64,000 bases of DNA, taken from the NCBI RefSeq assembly GCF_039541915.1, contig NZ_BAABHD010000081.1:124001-188000 (forward strand). Direction: 5' to 3'. The notes under the pieces are model-generated. The model was not told the origin of the DNA. It ran no database searches and was given only the letters and a program-made list of their open reading frames with translations. This document shows positions 25,190 through 33,737 of the stretch, piece by piece (the first letter of the stretch is position 1; each line of letters starts with the position of its first letter). This stretch comes from Nibrella saemangeumensis (GTDB lineage Bacteria; Bacteroidota; Bacteroidia; Cytophagales; Spirosomataceae). The translations under genes were made by a program, and so were the position numbers.

Positions 25190-25822
25190 CTAATCCGGAG
25201 CCGAACGATCATCAGCTTTTTGGAGCAGAGCAATCACTTCCTCGTCGGAAGTCTGGCTGAAATTCCGGTAAAACTGCCCTACCGCCTGGAAATTATCGGG
25301 TACCAGCGGGCAGATCAGCTCGTCGACTTCCCGGCCAATTCGCCTGACGGCCTCGGGCGGGCCTACGGGTACCGCCACCACGAGCCGGGCGGGGCGCTGG
25401 CTGCGGAGCAGCTCGATGGTTGCCAGTAGGGTCTGGCCGGTGGCAATGCCATCGTCTACCACGATTATCACCTTTCCGGTACTATCGGCGGGGGCTTTTG
25501 CTCCCCGGTAGCGCGTATACATTTCCCGCAGGAGAAGCTGAATACGTGCCGTCTCGGCATCAATGTACGCAGCCGAAACGGTTAGTTTTCGGGATAGCAC
25601 CCGAGCCTGCAGACTAACCGCGCCGATAGCCAGTTCTTTCTGGTTGGGGTGCCCTATTTTCTTGGTCAGCAGGATGTCAAGCGGAAAACGCAGCACCCTG
25701 GCAATTGGGTACGCAATGGGCACCCCACCGCGTGGTATAGCCAACACAATACCGTTCTGCCCCTCGTATTTTTTCAGGAAGGGGATGAGGGCTAAAGCGG
25801 CATCGGTGCGATCCTCGTACAT
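25190..25822 (-). CDS. Phosphoribosyltransferase family protein
   Basis: The 210-aa protein has the PRTase hallmark VIIVVDDGIATGQTL, the 13-residue PRPP-binding loop, at about residues 118-132. The N-terminal VLAIPRGGVPIAYPIARVL and LTKKIGHPNQKELAIGA are typical of a subfamily found in many bacteria as a stand-alone protein of unclear base specificity, sometimes fused to alpha/beta hydrolases. It would transfer a phosphoribosyl group from PRPP to a base or bind PRPP as a regulator. It has its own unit, with an inverted-repeat region between it and the SDR gene upstream. Confidence 0.9.
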   Translation of the reverse strand: MYEDRTDAALALIPFLKKYEGQNGIVLAIPRGGVPIAYPIARVLRFPLDILLTKKIGHPNQKELAIGAVSLQARVLSRKLTVSAAYIDAETARIQLLLREMYTRYRGAKAPADSTGKVIIVVDDGIATGQTLLATIELLRSQRPARLVVAVPVGPPEAVRRIGREVDELICPLVPDNFQAVGQFYRNFSQTSDEEVIALLQKADDRSAPD

Positions 25823-25834
25823 GGCAGTGGTTCA

Positions 25835-25920
25835 TTGGTTGAATGATTGAATGTCGAATGTTTAATTAGCTGATTAACTAATCGACCACTCGGCATTCAA
25901 TTATTCAATCATTCAATCAA
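25835..25920. repeat. Intergenic inverted repeat made of ATTGAATG words
   Basis: Left arm 25835-25860 and right arm 25894-25920 are imperfect inverses, each made of iterated TTGAATGA-like words. The centre (TTTAATTAGCTGATTAACTAAT) can pair on itself too. It fills the whole space between the PRTase and SDR genes and resembles the elements at 57845 and 58593. Confidence 0.7.
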
Positions 25921-25928
25921 TTAGCCAC

Positions 25929-26726
25929 CTATCCCATCAGCAACGATTCAGCACCATCGATCCAGATGGGTGTGCCGGTGATATGGCGGGAGCGGTCAGA
26001 TGCCAGAAACAGGGCCAGTTCGGCCACCTCTTCACTGGTACCGGGCTTTCCGTCTGTGAGCGGAATATTTCCCTCCGGAAATTCTACCGGCTCTTTTTCC
26101 GACTCCAGGTCTCTCCGTTCGGTATTCTCATCGATGTTTGTTTCAATCGCACCGGGACAGATCACGTTAACGCGAATGCGGTGCTTGGCCAGTTCGAGCG
26201 CAGCCATCTGCGTAAAGGCTACCTGAGCCGCTTTGGTGCAGGAGTAAGCGGTAGCCCCGGTGTTGCTGAAAATGCGTGTCCCATTGACCGAGGCTGTAAT
26301 AATTACCGAGCCGCCTTTCTTTTTGAGCAGCGGAATGGCGTACCTAATGGTCAGAAAGGTTCCCCGCAGATTTACCTTGATGGTTTTATCCCACTCCTCC
26401 GGTTCCAGTTCTTCAATGGGTGCCCAGACGCCGTTGATACCGGCATTGGCAAAGACAATATCCAGCCGTCCCCACTGGTCTTCGATCGTCCGGATGGCCT
26501 GCTGCATATCCTCAACCTCCGATATATCGGCAGTCAATACCAGGGCTTCTCCGCCCGCCTGCTTAATCTCATCGACGGTCTGCTGCAGTTCATCTTCGGT
26601 CCGGCCCAGAGCCGCTACCTTCGCTCCCTGCTGGCCAAACAAGATAGCGGCTGCCTTGCCGATACCCGACCCGGCACCGGTTATCAGGGCAACGCGGCCC
26701 TCTAATTCCCGTTTCTGATTCGTCAT
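25929..26726 (-). CDS. SDR-family oxidoreductase
   Basis: The start is taken at ATG 26726 (MTNQKRELEGRVAL), about 265 aa, the usual classical-SDR size; the longer frame adds 17 residues without homology sense. The cofactor motif is TGAGSGIG, followed by the NAG motif (FANAGING). The catalytic Ser is in ITASVNG and the Tyr/Lys pair in YSCTKAA. The end ASDRSRHITGTPIWIDGAESL is classical. It is an NAD(P)-dependent dehydrogenase or reductase; the substrate (3-oxoacyl, sugar or steroid-like) cannot be decided. An unusual acidic loop (NIDENTERRDLESEKEPVE) precedes the C-terminal part and likely shapes the substrate pocket. Confidence 0.92.
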   Translation of the reverse strand: MTNQKRELEGRVALITGAGSGIGKAAAILFGQQGAKVAALGRTEDELQQTVDEIKQAGGEALVLTADISEVEDMQQAIRTIEDQWGRLDIVFANAGINGVWAPIEELEPEEWDKTIKVNLRGTFLTIRYAIPLLKKKGGSVIITASVNGTRIFSNTGATAYSCTKAAQVAFTQMAALELAKHRIRVNVICPGAIETNIDENTERRDLESEKEPVEFPEGNIPLTDGKPGTSEEVAELALFLASDRSRHITGTPIWIDGAESLLMG

Positions 26727-26901
26727 AATGGGTGTACGAAAATGGTTTATGCTCCCATAAGCCCGCCCGACGATCATTTGTTATAGAAAACCGCAAAATG
26801 TTAGCTTATCAAAAAAGCAGCCCTGTGTCCCAACCATCTACCTGAGAGAAAGTGACCTGGCTGAGGCTCCGTTCACTGTCCTGGCCAGGCCACTTCCGTA
26901 T

Positions 26902-28278
26902 TTACGTGGGAACACCTGAGCAGCCACCGAAGCCGGCAATTTTAGCATCCATCCGCGTCCAGAGAGTCAGCCCTTCCAGTTGGGCAACGGTATAATGACG
27001 GGAGAATATTTCGAATACCTTCCCGTTGGCGTGACTTTTCCCGGCGGCTATATCGTCGCAATAGGCGCGTAGCAGATAGTTGGGGAGGTAAATCAGGGCC
27101 AGTTCACGGGTCCGGCGTCCAACATTATTTCCTCTATCGTCGGCTGAGACAGCATCGCCAAACCAGGCATCATATTTTGTCTGATCGATCAGCAACTCGC
27201 CGGCCGGTATGGGAGGAGTTGCTTTGGTCAACTGATTGTAAGGGTCATCGCCATGGCTCAGGTACTGCGAATCAGCCATGAACCACGGCTGAGCGTGGCC
27301 GCCCGGCTTCACCAGTTTGACGGGGATGTTCACCACGCGGAGCAACGTCCGCAGCAGACCGGTTGTTCCCCAGCAGCCCGCCGTCCGGTTTTTGACGGGG
27401 CCGTTTGGCTGGGATAGCCGCTTGGTACCGGCCAGCACCCGCGTCATGGGCGGATACCCCCGATACTGCCATTGGTCCTCTACATTGGCCGCCGTAAAAC
27501 TGCCTTCGTAGTGAATCAGATTGGCCCGGCACCAATCCAGCACCCGGATTATGGTCTCCAGGCGGGTGAAACCGATCAGCCCCTGAACACCCAGAAATTC
27601 GTAATTTTTTACGGGGGGAGCGGGCAGAATGTGACCGAGTCCTGACTTGAGCTGATACCCGGCCGGAGCAGCGCTATGCCACCGAAACAGCGCCCGACTA
27701 TCGAAAAGCTGGGCCAGTTGTGCAGCCGAATAACCCGTGACCGACCACGATACCTGCCGGTCAATCTCCACTGCCAGCGACTGCGCCACACTGGCTTTGT
27801 AGTACGCCCAGGCATCTGCCTGAGAGAGAATGGTCTTTGCCGATTCATCGTCGGTGAGCGTCAGCCGATTTTCCGGCACGTCAGCCACAGCGATGGTCCC
27901 CCGGTGCCGGGCAAGCTGAAATGCCTCGCGCAACTGGGTTTTCCGGGATGCATCCCAGGCCGTCCACGGCTGCGCCCCGGCCGCGTCTTCCCAGATGATA
28001 CTAGCGGCAACGGAACCATTCGCCGTTAGCCAGGCATCCAGATCCGGCTCCTGCTCGGCTTCGCCCACGGGTTCGGGTGTCCAGGTCGACAGGCGCTTTC
28101 GGTCGTGGTCGTAGGAAACCGGTTTTTCGTGACGCAGCAGGTCTACGATATAGCCGGCTTCGGCCGGACTTACCCCGGTTACGGTATCGGCTCCCCCACT
28201 CTCGTAGTAAAATACTACGTCACTCGACCCATTCAGGTTCTGAAAAACAGCGTAGCTGCTTAAGACTTTTCGGGCCAT
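26902..28278 (-). CDS. Transglutaminase-like protein with a novel N-terminal domain
   Basis: The 458-aa protein has two parts. Residues 1 to about 70 form a small domain (MARKVLSSYAVFQNLNGSSD, then VSPAEAGYIVDLLRHEKP, then VSYDHDRKRLST) duplicated in the small gene just upstream. An acidic PEPVGEAEQEP linker follows. The C-terminal half has a transglutaminase-like arrangement: Cys302 in GCWGTTGLLRTLLRVVNIPV, His328 in GGHAQPW, and an Asp in SHGDDPYN (D344 or D345). The core helix after the Cys and the IPV strand fit that fold. There is no signal peptide, so it is cytoplasmic or exported by an unknown route. A peptidase, amide-forming or inactive role is possible. I know of no characterised member. 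Confidence 0.78.
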   Translation of the reverse strand: MARKVLSSYAVFQNLNGSSDVVFYYESGGADTVTGVSPAEAGYIVDLLRHEKPVSYDHDRKRLSTWTPEPVGEAEQEPDLDAWLTANGSVAASIIWEDAAGAQPWTAWDASRKTQLREAFQLARHRGTIAVADVPENRLTLTDDESAKTILSQADAWAYYKASVAQSLAVEIDRQVSWSVTGYSAAQLAQLFDSRALFRWHSAAPAGYQLKSGLGHILPAPPVKNYEFLGVQGLIGFTRLETIIRVLDWCRANLIHYEGSFTAANVEDQWQYRGYPPMTRVLAGTKRLSQPNGPVKNRTAGCWGTTGLLRTLLRVVNIPVKLVKPGGHAQPWFMADSQYLSHGDDPYNQLTKATPPIPAGELLIDQTKYDAWFGDAVSADDRGNNVGRRTRELALIYLPNYLLRAYCDDIAAGKSHANGKVFEIFSRHYTVAQLEGLTLWTRMDAKIAGFGGCSGVPT

Positions 28279-28281
28279 GAT

Positions 28282-28509
28282 TTATTCGGACTCGCCGGCC
28301 GGCTCAGGGTTCAGGGTAGACAGCCGTTTCCGATCATGGTCATACGACATCGGCTTTTCATTGCGGAGCAGATTGACCATATAAGCCGCTTCGGCCACCG
28401 GAATGTCCTGAACCGAATCGGCCCCTCCGCCCTGATAGTACAGTACAATATCGGAGCCTGCGCCGATATTGTGAAAGACTGCGTAGTGTGAAATTGTTTT
28501 ACGAGCCAT
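28282..28509 (-). CDS. Small paralogue of the N-domain of the transglutaminase-like protein
   Basis: The start is taken at ATG 28509 (MARKTISHYAVF); a longer frame exists but the paralogue begins MARK as well. The 75-aa protein is alignable along its whole length to the first 75 residues of the next protein. Shared parts are ISHYAVF/LSSYAVF, GGGAD/SGGAD, PVAEAAYMVNLLRNEKP, MSYDHDRKRLST and a closing PEPAGESE. It stops 3 bp before the ATG of the large gene, so the two are probably cotranslated. It could be a free partner, substrate or regulator of the large protein. Its function is unknown. Confidence 0.78.
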   Translation of the reverse strand: MARKTISHYAVFHNIGAGSDIVLYYQGGGADSVQDIPVAEAAYMVNLLRNEKPMSYDHDRKRLSTLNPEPAGESE

Positions 28510-28742
28510 AATAAGTTGTTGGTTTAGAGCACAAATACGCACAATTGAACCATATTTTCTACTGCCATCCGGTCGAATTACTTTTCGGTAAATCGACCGG
28601 ATGTATAGCATATCGAACTATTATCCAACCCTGGCCGGAGCATACAAGTACAGATACGCTACTGAGGTAATTTACCGTTCGCAGCAGGTATTAATTTAGC
28701 GGGAGTTGTTACTTTAGAGCGAAAACTCATCTGCAACCTGCC

Positions 28743-29267
28743 ATGACTAAAGCCTGCTTTACCACCGCACTCCTCTGCCTGTTCACGATCTTATTCAGCT
28801 TCGGCCAAAAAGTTGATTACGACAAAAAAGTGACTGAGCTTGGCCTTACGCTATATGCACCCTCAAAACCGGTCGCCAATTACGTCAAAGCCGTCCGCAC
28901 CGGCAATCTGCTGTTTCTGGCGGGGCACGTGTCCACCCGCGCCGACAATAGCGGCATTATCGGCAAAGTCGGCAAAGACCTGACGGTGGAACAGGGCTAT
29001 GAGGCCGCTAAAGTTACTACGGTCTCTCTCCTCTCTACGCTGAAAGCTGAACTGGGTTCGCTGAACCGGGTAAAGCGGATTGTCAAGGTAACCGGCATGG
29101 TCAACTGCCTGCCCGACTTTGCCGATCAGCCCAAGGTCATCAACGGCTGTTCCGACCTGCTCGTTTCTGTTTTTGGCGATAATGGCCGCCACGCCCGCAC
29201 GGCCGTTGGCATGACCATTCCGTTGAACTATGCCGTTGAGATCGAGATGATCGTTGAAGTGGAATAA
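28743..29267 (+). CDS. Secreted RidA (YjgF)-family protein
   Basis: The 174-aa protein has an N-terminal signal (LLCLFTILFSFGQ). The rest is a RidA domain of the longer YjgF-like type: GNLLFLAGHVSTR, GIIGKVGKDLTVEQGYEAAK, LNRVKRIVKVTGMVN, and the closing HARTAVGMTIPLNYAVEIEMIVEV. Cytosolic RidA deaminates reactive enamines; the catalytic Arg of RidA would correspond to the R in HARTAVG. The added signal peptide places it outside the cytoplasm, where its substrate is unknown. It starts a run of plus-strand genes (hydrolase and DoxX-like) with about 20-50 bp spacing. Confidence 0.88.
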   Translation: MTKACFTTALLCLFTILFSFGQKVDYDKKVTELGLTLYAPSKPVANYVKAVRTGNLLFLAGHVSTRADNSGIIGKVGKDLTVEQGYEAAKVTTVSLLSTLKAELGSLNRVKRIVKVTGMVNCLPDFADQPKVINGCSDLLVSVFGDNGRHARTAVGMTIPLNYAVEIEMIVEVE

Positions 29268-29287
29268 CCAACTACACTGTTTACCGT

Positions 29288-30232
29288 ATGAAAAACTTTC
29301 TTTCGTTGCTTATCGCTTTTCTCGTTGGAGCCTTCCCGCTGCTGGCCCAAACCACTACCGGCCGTTCAATAACCCTAGACACCCCAATGGGTAAACTGGC
29401 CGGCACGCTCACCCTGCCCACAGCGGCCAAACCGCCGGTCGTGCTGATTATTGCCGGCTCCGGCCCTACCGACCGCAACGGCAACAACCCCATGATGACC
29501 AATAACTCTCTGAAAATGCTGGCCGAGGAGCTGGCCAAACAGGGTATTGCCTCCCTCCGATATGATAAGCGGGGTATCGCCGAAAGCCAGCCGGCGGGCC
29601 TCAAAGAAGAGGATATGCGTTTTGATACCTTTATCAACGATGCCGTCGGCTGGATCAATTTGCTAAAAGCGGATAACCAATTCTCAAAAGTCGTTGTCCT
29701 GGGCCATAGTGAAGGTTCCCTGATTGGTATGATAGCCGCCAACCAGGCAAAGGCCGACGGCTTTATTTCAGTGGCAGGAGCCGGGCTGCCGGCAGATAAA
29801 CTCATCCGGGAACAAATGAAAACCCAGCCTCCGCAGGTAGCCGACATGGTGAATCCGGCACTGGATAGCCTGGCGCAGGGAAGACTGGTAAAAAACGTAA
29901 ATCCGATGCTCGGAGCGCTGATCCGGCCGAGCGTGCAACCCTATCTGATCTCCTGGTTCAGGTATGATCCGCAGGCAGAAATTAAAAAGTTGACGATGCC
30001 CGTTCTGATAATCCAGGGCACCAGCGATATTCAGGTCAGCGAAGAGCAGGCCCGCTTGCTGGCAAACGCCAGGCCCGGCGCTCAACTGCTTATCATCGAC
30101 CGAATGAACCATGTGCTGAAAGAAAGTGAGAAAGAGATGCAGGCCAATATTGCCACGTACAGTAATGCTACTCTGCCGGTAGTACCCAGGCTGGTGACGG
30201 CCACGGTTGATTTTGTTAATCGGATAAAGTAG
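29288..30232 (+). CDS. Secreted alpha/beta hydrolase
   Basis: The 314-aa protein has a signal peptide (MKNFLSLLIAFLVGAFPLLAQ). The oxyanion region is VLIIAGSGPTDRNGNN, the nucleophile elbow GHSEGS carries the catalytic Ser, the acid is likely Asp in IIQGTSDIQV, and the His is in RMNHVLK. This pattern matches secreted esterase/peptidase-like hydrolases of the BAAT/DLH-related group common in Bacteroidota. It starts 20 bp after the RidA-like gene, so probably in one transcript. An ester-cleaving role in the periplasm is likely but the substrate is unknown. Confidence 0.9.
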   Translation: MKNFLSLLIAFLVGAFPLLAQTTTGRSITLDTPMGKLAGTLTLPTAAKPPVVLIIAGSGPTDRNGNNPMMTNNSLKMLAEELAKQGIASLRYDKRGIAESQPAGLKEEDMRFDTFINDAVGWINLLKADNQFSKVVVLGHSEGSLIGMIAANQAKADGFISVAGAGLPADKLIREQMKTQPPQVADMVNPALDSLAQGRLVKNVNPMLGALIRPSVQPYLISWFRYDPQAEIKKLTMPVLIIQGTSDIQVSEEQARLLANARPGAQLLIIDRMNHVLKESEKEMQANIATYSNATLPVVPRLVTATVDFVNRIK

Positions 30233-30255
30233 CCTCAACAACGACACAAACAATC

Positions 30256-30290
30256 TGCATAAACTGGTCGTTTTACAGCCAGTTTATGCA
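30256..30290 (+). repeat. Perfect hairpin covering the DoxX-like start codon
   Basis: The 12-bp arms TGCATAAACTGG (30256-30267) and CCAGTTTATGCA (30279-30290) have an 11-base loop. The ATG at 30286 lies inside the second arm. The stem has no T-run, so it is not a clear terminator. Confidence 0.7.
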
Positions 30291-30633
30291 GAACCTCAGC
30301 CTTTACCTCATGGCCGGCCTCTACATAGTAGCCGGTGTTCTTCATTTTGTCTCGCCCCGGACGTACCTGGCCATTATGCCGCCGTACATCCCCTACCCCT
30401 GGCTAATGGTGATCGTTAGCGGCTTTTTTGAGGTGCTCTTCGGCGTAGGGCTGCTGTTTCCCCAAACCCGCTCCCTGTCTGCCTGGGGGTTAATTCTGCT
30501 CTTGATTGCCGTGTTCCCAGCCAATCTCTATATGGCTACCTCAGGCAGGTTCCATAACATTCCGCAGTGGCTGTTGTGGGCACGGCTCCCGTTACAGGGT
30601 GTACTTATCTGGTGGGCCAGCCGCTTTATCTAA
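30286..30633 (+). CDS. Small DoxX-like membrane protein
   Basis: The 115-aa protein has four hydrophobic segments: LSLYLMAGLYIVAGVLHF, WLMVIVSGFFEVLFGVGLLF, AWGLILLLIAVFPANLYM and QWLLWARLPLQGVLIWWA. The AGVLHFVSPRTYLAIMPPYIP stretch and the following FEVLFGVGLL are typical of the DoxX/DoxD-like family of short inner-membrane proteins. DoxD subunits take part in thiosulfate:quinone oxidation in archaea, but these small bacterial homologues have no proven role. The start codon is buried in a perfect hairpin; an internal ATG at 30310 would avoid it. Confidence 0.85.
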   Translation: MQNLSLYLMAGLYIVAGVLHFVSPRTYLAIMPPYIPYPWLMVIVSGFFEVLFGVGLLFPQTRSLSAWGLILLLIAVFPANLYMATSGRFHNIPQWLLWARLPLQGVLIWWASRFI

Positions 30634-30803
30634 CCCCTTCACTTTTACCTTCTTCTCTTCCCCACGATCCTGCTGACGATTTCCTTCTATAAAATAGTTC
30701 AACTTTTTTTCCCTCCGTTTCCAACCGTCCTTTAACTAACCGGGTCATTTCTGTACATACCCAGGGTAATTAGTTTAGTTTTTTATTCACACTCCAGTAA
30801 AAC

Positions 30804-31511
30804 ATGAAACGAGTAACCATTCAATTATTTGCCTTAGTAGCGTTGGCTTTTACCGCCTGTCAGAAGGACCAGATTGTTCCCGGTCCAGGGGAAAATAAAG
30901 TCCTGATCAATTCTGACTTCAGCGCCGGAACCGACGGCTGGACAGGCGACTTCACTGATTATGATGTGCAGCAGGAAAGCATTATGGATTTTAGCTTCAG
31001 GCACGAAGCCCTGCCGGCTCCGCTGAACACCTCTGAAAAAGCTTTGAAGATTTCGGGCAGCAACCGCAGCGACGATATGTTTATGTTCGTGAAGCGGAAA
31101 GTAACCGGCCTCAAAGCGAACACCGAGTACCGGCTGCAGTTTGATCTGGAAATTGCCTCGCAATATGCTGATAATAGCGTGGGAATAGGCGGTTCGCCGG
31201 CTTTGGCGGTATACCTGAAAGCGGGCGCATCGGCTACCGAACCAGTGAAGGTGAAGAAAGGCACGTACTACGACATCAGCATCGACAAGGGCAACCAGTC
31301 GAGCGGTGGAAAGGACGCGATGCTGCTCGGCCACGTGGGCGCCGGAGATGACGTAAATCAGTACAAGCTGATTCAGCGCAGCAACAAAGAGCAGCCATTT
31401 ACAGCCAAAACCAACGACAAGGGTGAACTTTGGGTAATCATCGGCACCGACTCCGGTTTCGAAGGCATTACTACGCTGTACTACAATAAGATTAAGGTAA
31501 CAGCACTTTAA
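30804..31511 (+). CDS. Predicted lipoprotein with beta-sandwich-like domain
   Basis: The 235-aa protein has a signal and lipobox FTACQ (Cys19). The mature part has NKVLINSDFSAGTDGWTGDFTDY near the start, ITTLYYNKIKVTAL at the end, and internal strands such as TEYRLQFDLEIAS. This is the pattern of jelly-roll domains that often bind sugars (CBM-like), where DFSxGTDGWTxDFxDY marks the first strand. No enzyme motif is present. It stands alone, with a strong hairpin terminator on its 3' side. The role is perhaps carbohydrate binding at the surface. Confidence 0.78.
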   Translation: MKRVTIQLFALVALAFTACQKDQIVPGPGENKVLINSDFSAGTDGWTGDFTDYDVQQESIMDFSFRHEALPAPLNTSEKALKISGSNRSDDMFMFVKRKVTGLKANTEYRLQFDLEIASQYADNSVGIGGSPALAVYLKAGASATEPVKVKKGTYYDISIDKGNQSSGGKDAMLLGHVGAGDDVNQYKLIQRSNKEQPFTAKTNDKGELWVIIGTDSGFEGITTLYYNKIKVTAL

Positions 31512-31515
31512 AATT

Positions 31516-31553
31516 GTTTCAACCGGGCGGCCGTCGAACCGCCCGGTTGAAAC
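31516..31553. terminator. Bidirectional hairpin between the lipoprotein and the GMC gene
   Basis: Perfect 15-bp arms GTTTCAACCGGGCGG (31516-31530) and CCGCCCGGTTGAAAC (31539-31553) have an 8-base loop. It sits between two convergent genes, 4 bp and 6 bp from their stops. There are only short T-runs, but the stem is very GC-rich. Confidence 0.8.
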
Positions 31554-31559
31554 AGTAAA

Positions 31560-33302
31560 CTATATATTCTTTTTCTTCACCTCATCAATCAGATACTCGG
31601 AGGTGCGCATAGCGGATGCCAGGATCGTCCAGGTCAGATTTTTATCGCCCTGGGAAACGAACGGCCCGGCATCAACCACAAACAGGTTCTTGACGTCGTG
31701 CGCCTGCTGGTATTTGTTCAGCGCCGATTTGTTCGGGTCGTTGCCCATGCGGACGGTACCGGCCTCGTGGATAATGCGACCCGGTGCCGCTAAGCCGTAG
31801 TTCTGATTAGCCCCCGGCTTGTTGCCCAATGGAATACCGCCCATGGCATGGATGATCTCTTCGAAGGTATCCTGCATGTGCTTGGCCTGCTTCACCTCGT
31901 TCTCCGTCCATTTGTAGTGGAAACGCAGCGTCGGTATGCCGTATTTATCGACGTTGTTCGGATCAATTTCGCAGTAATTGCTTTCCAGCGGTACCGGCTC
32001 ACCCCGGCCCGACATGCTGACGTAGGCTCCGTAAAACCGGCGCACATCATCTTTTAGGGCTGCTCCGTAGCTCACGCGATTATTTTTGTCGCGGCCCGGT
32101 GCCAGGTGGTTGTGCGATGTAATACCGTTCATGAAGCCGTAGCCTGGCATACCCATACCGCCACCGTATTCGATGTGGTAACCACGGGGGAAATCCAGCT
32201 TCTTGTTATCCAGCCACCAGGGCGTATACACATGCATACCGCCTACCCCATCTTCGTTGTAGCGTTTGCGGTCCATCAGCGCCGGTACAAAGCCTGAGCG
32301 CGAAGCTCCCGTTGAGTCATTCAGGTATTTGCCGACTACGCCACTCGAATTGGCCAGACCATTCGGGAAACGGGCCGATTTGGAATTGAGCAGCAGCCGC
32401 GCCGACTCACAGGCACTGGCCCCCAGAAGCACCGTCTTGGCCTGAACCGATATTTCCTTCAACGTAACCGTATCCACGTACGAAACGCCGGTTGCCAGGC
32501 CCGTCCGGGTATCGGTTGTTACCTCACGCACCATGGCGTTGTTGCGCAGTTCGACATTACCAGTTTTTACGGCCGGAATTACCAGTACCGATGATGACGA
32601 GAAGTCGGCGTAAGCCTGGCAGCCCCGGTTACACTGGTGGCAATAAAAACACTGCCCCCGCTCTTTGTTAATGGGCTTGGTTAGGATAGACAACCGTGAC
32701 GGAATGACCGGAACTCCGATGCTGGTAGCTGCTTTCTTGAGCATTAGCTCGTGCAGACGCGGCTTAGGTGGCGGCAAAAAGAAACCATCCGGGCTGTTCG
32801 GGAAGTTTTCTACCGAGCCAAATACGCCAATGAGTTTATCGACCTGATCGTAGTATGGCTTTATGTCGTCGTAGGTAATGGGCCAGTCGTCGCCGATACC
32901 GGTGAGGGAGCCACGCCGGAAATCGTCGGGGCCGAAGCGGAGCGAGATACGGCCCCAGTGATTGGTACGGCCGCCGAGCATCCGGGAGCGGAACCAGTGA
33001 AACTCGGTACCGGCTTTAGAGGTATATGGCTCGCCCTCCAGTTCCCAGCCACCCCAGGCTGCATCGAAATCACCACCCGAGCGGGCAAACGTACTGGCAC
33101 CCCGCCGGGGCGACTCATAGGGCCACTTTAACTGCGTAATGTATTTAGGATCGGCCGGGTCGTAATAGCCACCGGCTTCGAGCAGCAGCACTTTGGCACC
33201 GGCTTTAGCCAGCATATAAGCCGCCATACCACCACCGGCACCCGAGCCAACGATTACAGCATCGTACACCACCGGGGCTTTTTTAATCTCAAAAAGGTCC
33301 AT
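31560..33302 (-). CDS. GMC-family oxidoreductase with a cysteine cluster
   Basis: The start is taken at ATG 33302 (MDLFEIKKAPVV); the longer frame adds a 44-residue hydrophobic leader of doubtful meaning. About 580 aa. The FAD motif VYDAVIVGSGAGGGM is at the N-terminus, with NHWGRISLRFGPDDF further on. The C-terminal domain ends in GTVRMGNDPNKSA and VVDAGPFVSQGDKNLTWTI, where the family's catalytic His and Asn should lie. A CFYCHQCNRGC cluster near the middle is unusual and could bind a metal or an iron-sulfur cluster. It is probably a sugar or alcohol dehydrogenase; no gluconate-dehydrogenase-type small subunit is adjacent. Confidence 0.92.
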   Translation of the reverse strand: MDLFEIKKAPVVYDAVIVGSGAGGGMAAYMLAKAGAKVLLLEAGGYYDPADPKYITQLKWPYESPRRGASTFARSGGDFDAAWGGWELEGEPYTSKAGTEFHWFRSRMLGGRTNHWGRISLRFGPDDFRRGSLTGIGDDWPITYDDIKPYYDQVDKLIGVFGSVENFPNSPDGFFLPPPKPRLHELMLKKAATSIGVPVIPSRLSILTKPINKERGQCFYCHQCNRGCQAYADFSSSSVLVIPAVKTGNVELRNNAMVREVTTDTRTGLATGVSYVDTVTLKEISVQAKTVLLGASACESARLLLNSKSARFPNGLANSSGVVGKYLNDSTGASRSGFVPALMDRKRYNEDGVGGMHVYTPWWLDNKKLDFPRGYHIEYGGGMGMPGYGFMNGITSHNHLAPGRDKNNRVSYGAALKDDVRRFYGAYVSMSGRGEPVPLESNYCEIDPNNVDKYGIPTLRFHYKWTENEVKQAKHMQDTFEEIIHAMGGIPLGNKPGANQNYGLAAPGRIIHEAGTVRMGNDPNKSALNKYQQAHDVKNLFVVDAGPFVSQGDKNLTWTILASAMRTSEYLIDEVKKKNI

Positions 33303-33465
33303 ATGCACAGGGTTGGGAAACAGAAGGAATAAAAGATATATAGCGCAGGTGCTATTTAGGGTATAAAGTAACAAAGACAAGCTAACTACTGAAGAGGTAT
33401 CCAATACATTAGTTGTCAGGGTAGCCTTAGTCAATGACTACCCTAAACCCAAACGGCTTCTACTG

Positions 33466-33732
33466 CTACTCTAACCGTTTTAGTTGATCCTGCACTTGCT
33501 TATAGAGCTTCCAGGTATATGACAACATCTGCTGCTGCATCTGAATCAGCGATTGGTAGTGCGCCCGCATCACCCGGTTAACCGGTTCATCCATCCGATT
33601 CAGAAACATACGTAACCTGTTCTCCAACCGGTAGAGCCGGTTGGAGATGCTGGCCATCTGATTGCCCAGCACGGTTTTCTGATGAAGCAGATAGTTTTTA
33701 TCCGCTTGCTCATTTATATCATCCCCTCTCAT
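33466..33732 (-). CDS. Small coiled-coil protein of unknown function
   Basis: I take the ATG at 33732 because a strong AGGAGGTG site lies 5 bp upstream; the frame runs upstream for another 85 codons without good coding character. The 88-aa product is helical and rich in Gln, Leu and Arg: GNQMASISNRLYRLENRLRMFLNRMDEPVNRVM, then HYQSLIQMQQQMLSYTWKLYKQVQDQLKRLE. This would form coiled coils or a helical bundle. It has no signal and no family I recognise. It starts the run of small genes at 33.5-35.5 kb. Confidence 0.65.
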   Translation of the reverse strand: MRGDDINEQADKNYLLHQKTVLGNQMASISNRLYRLENRLRMFLNRMDEPVNRVMRAHYQSLIQMQQQMLSYTWKLYKQVQDQLKRLE

Positions 33733-33737
33733 CGAAA

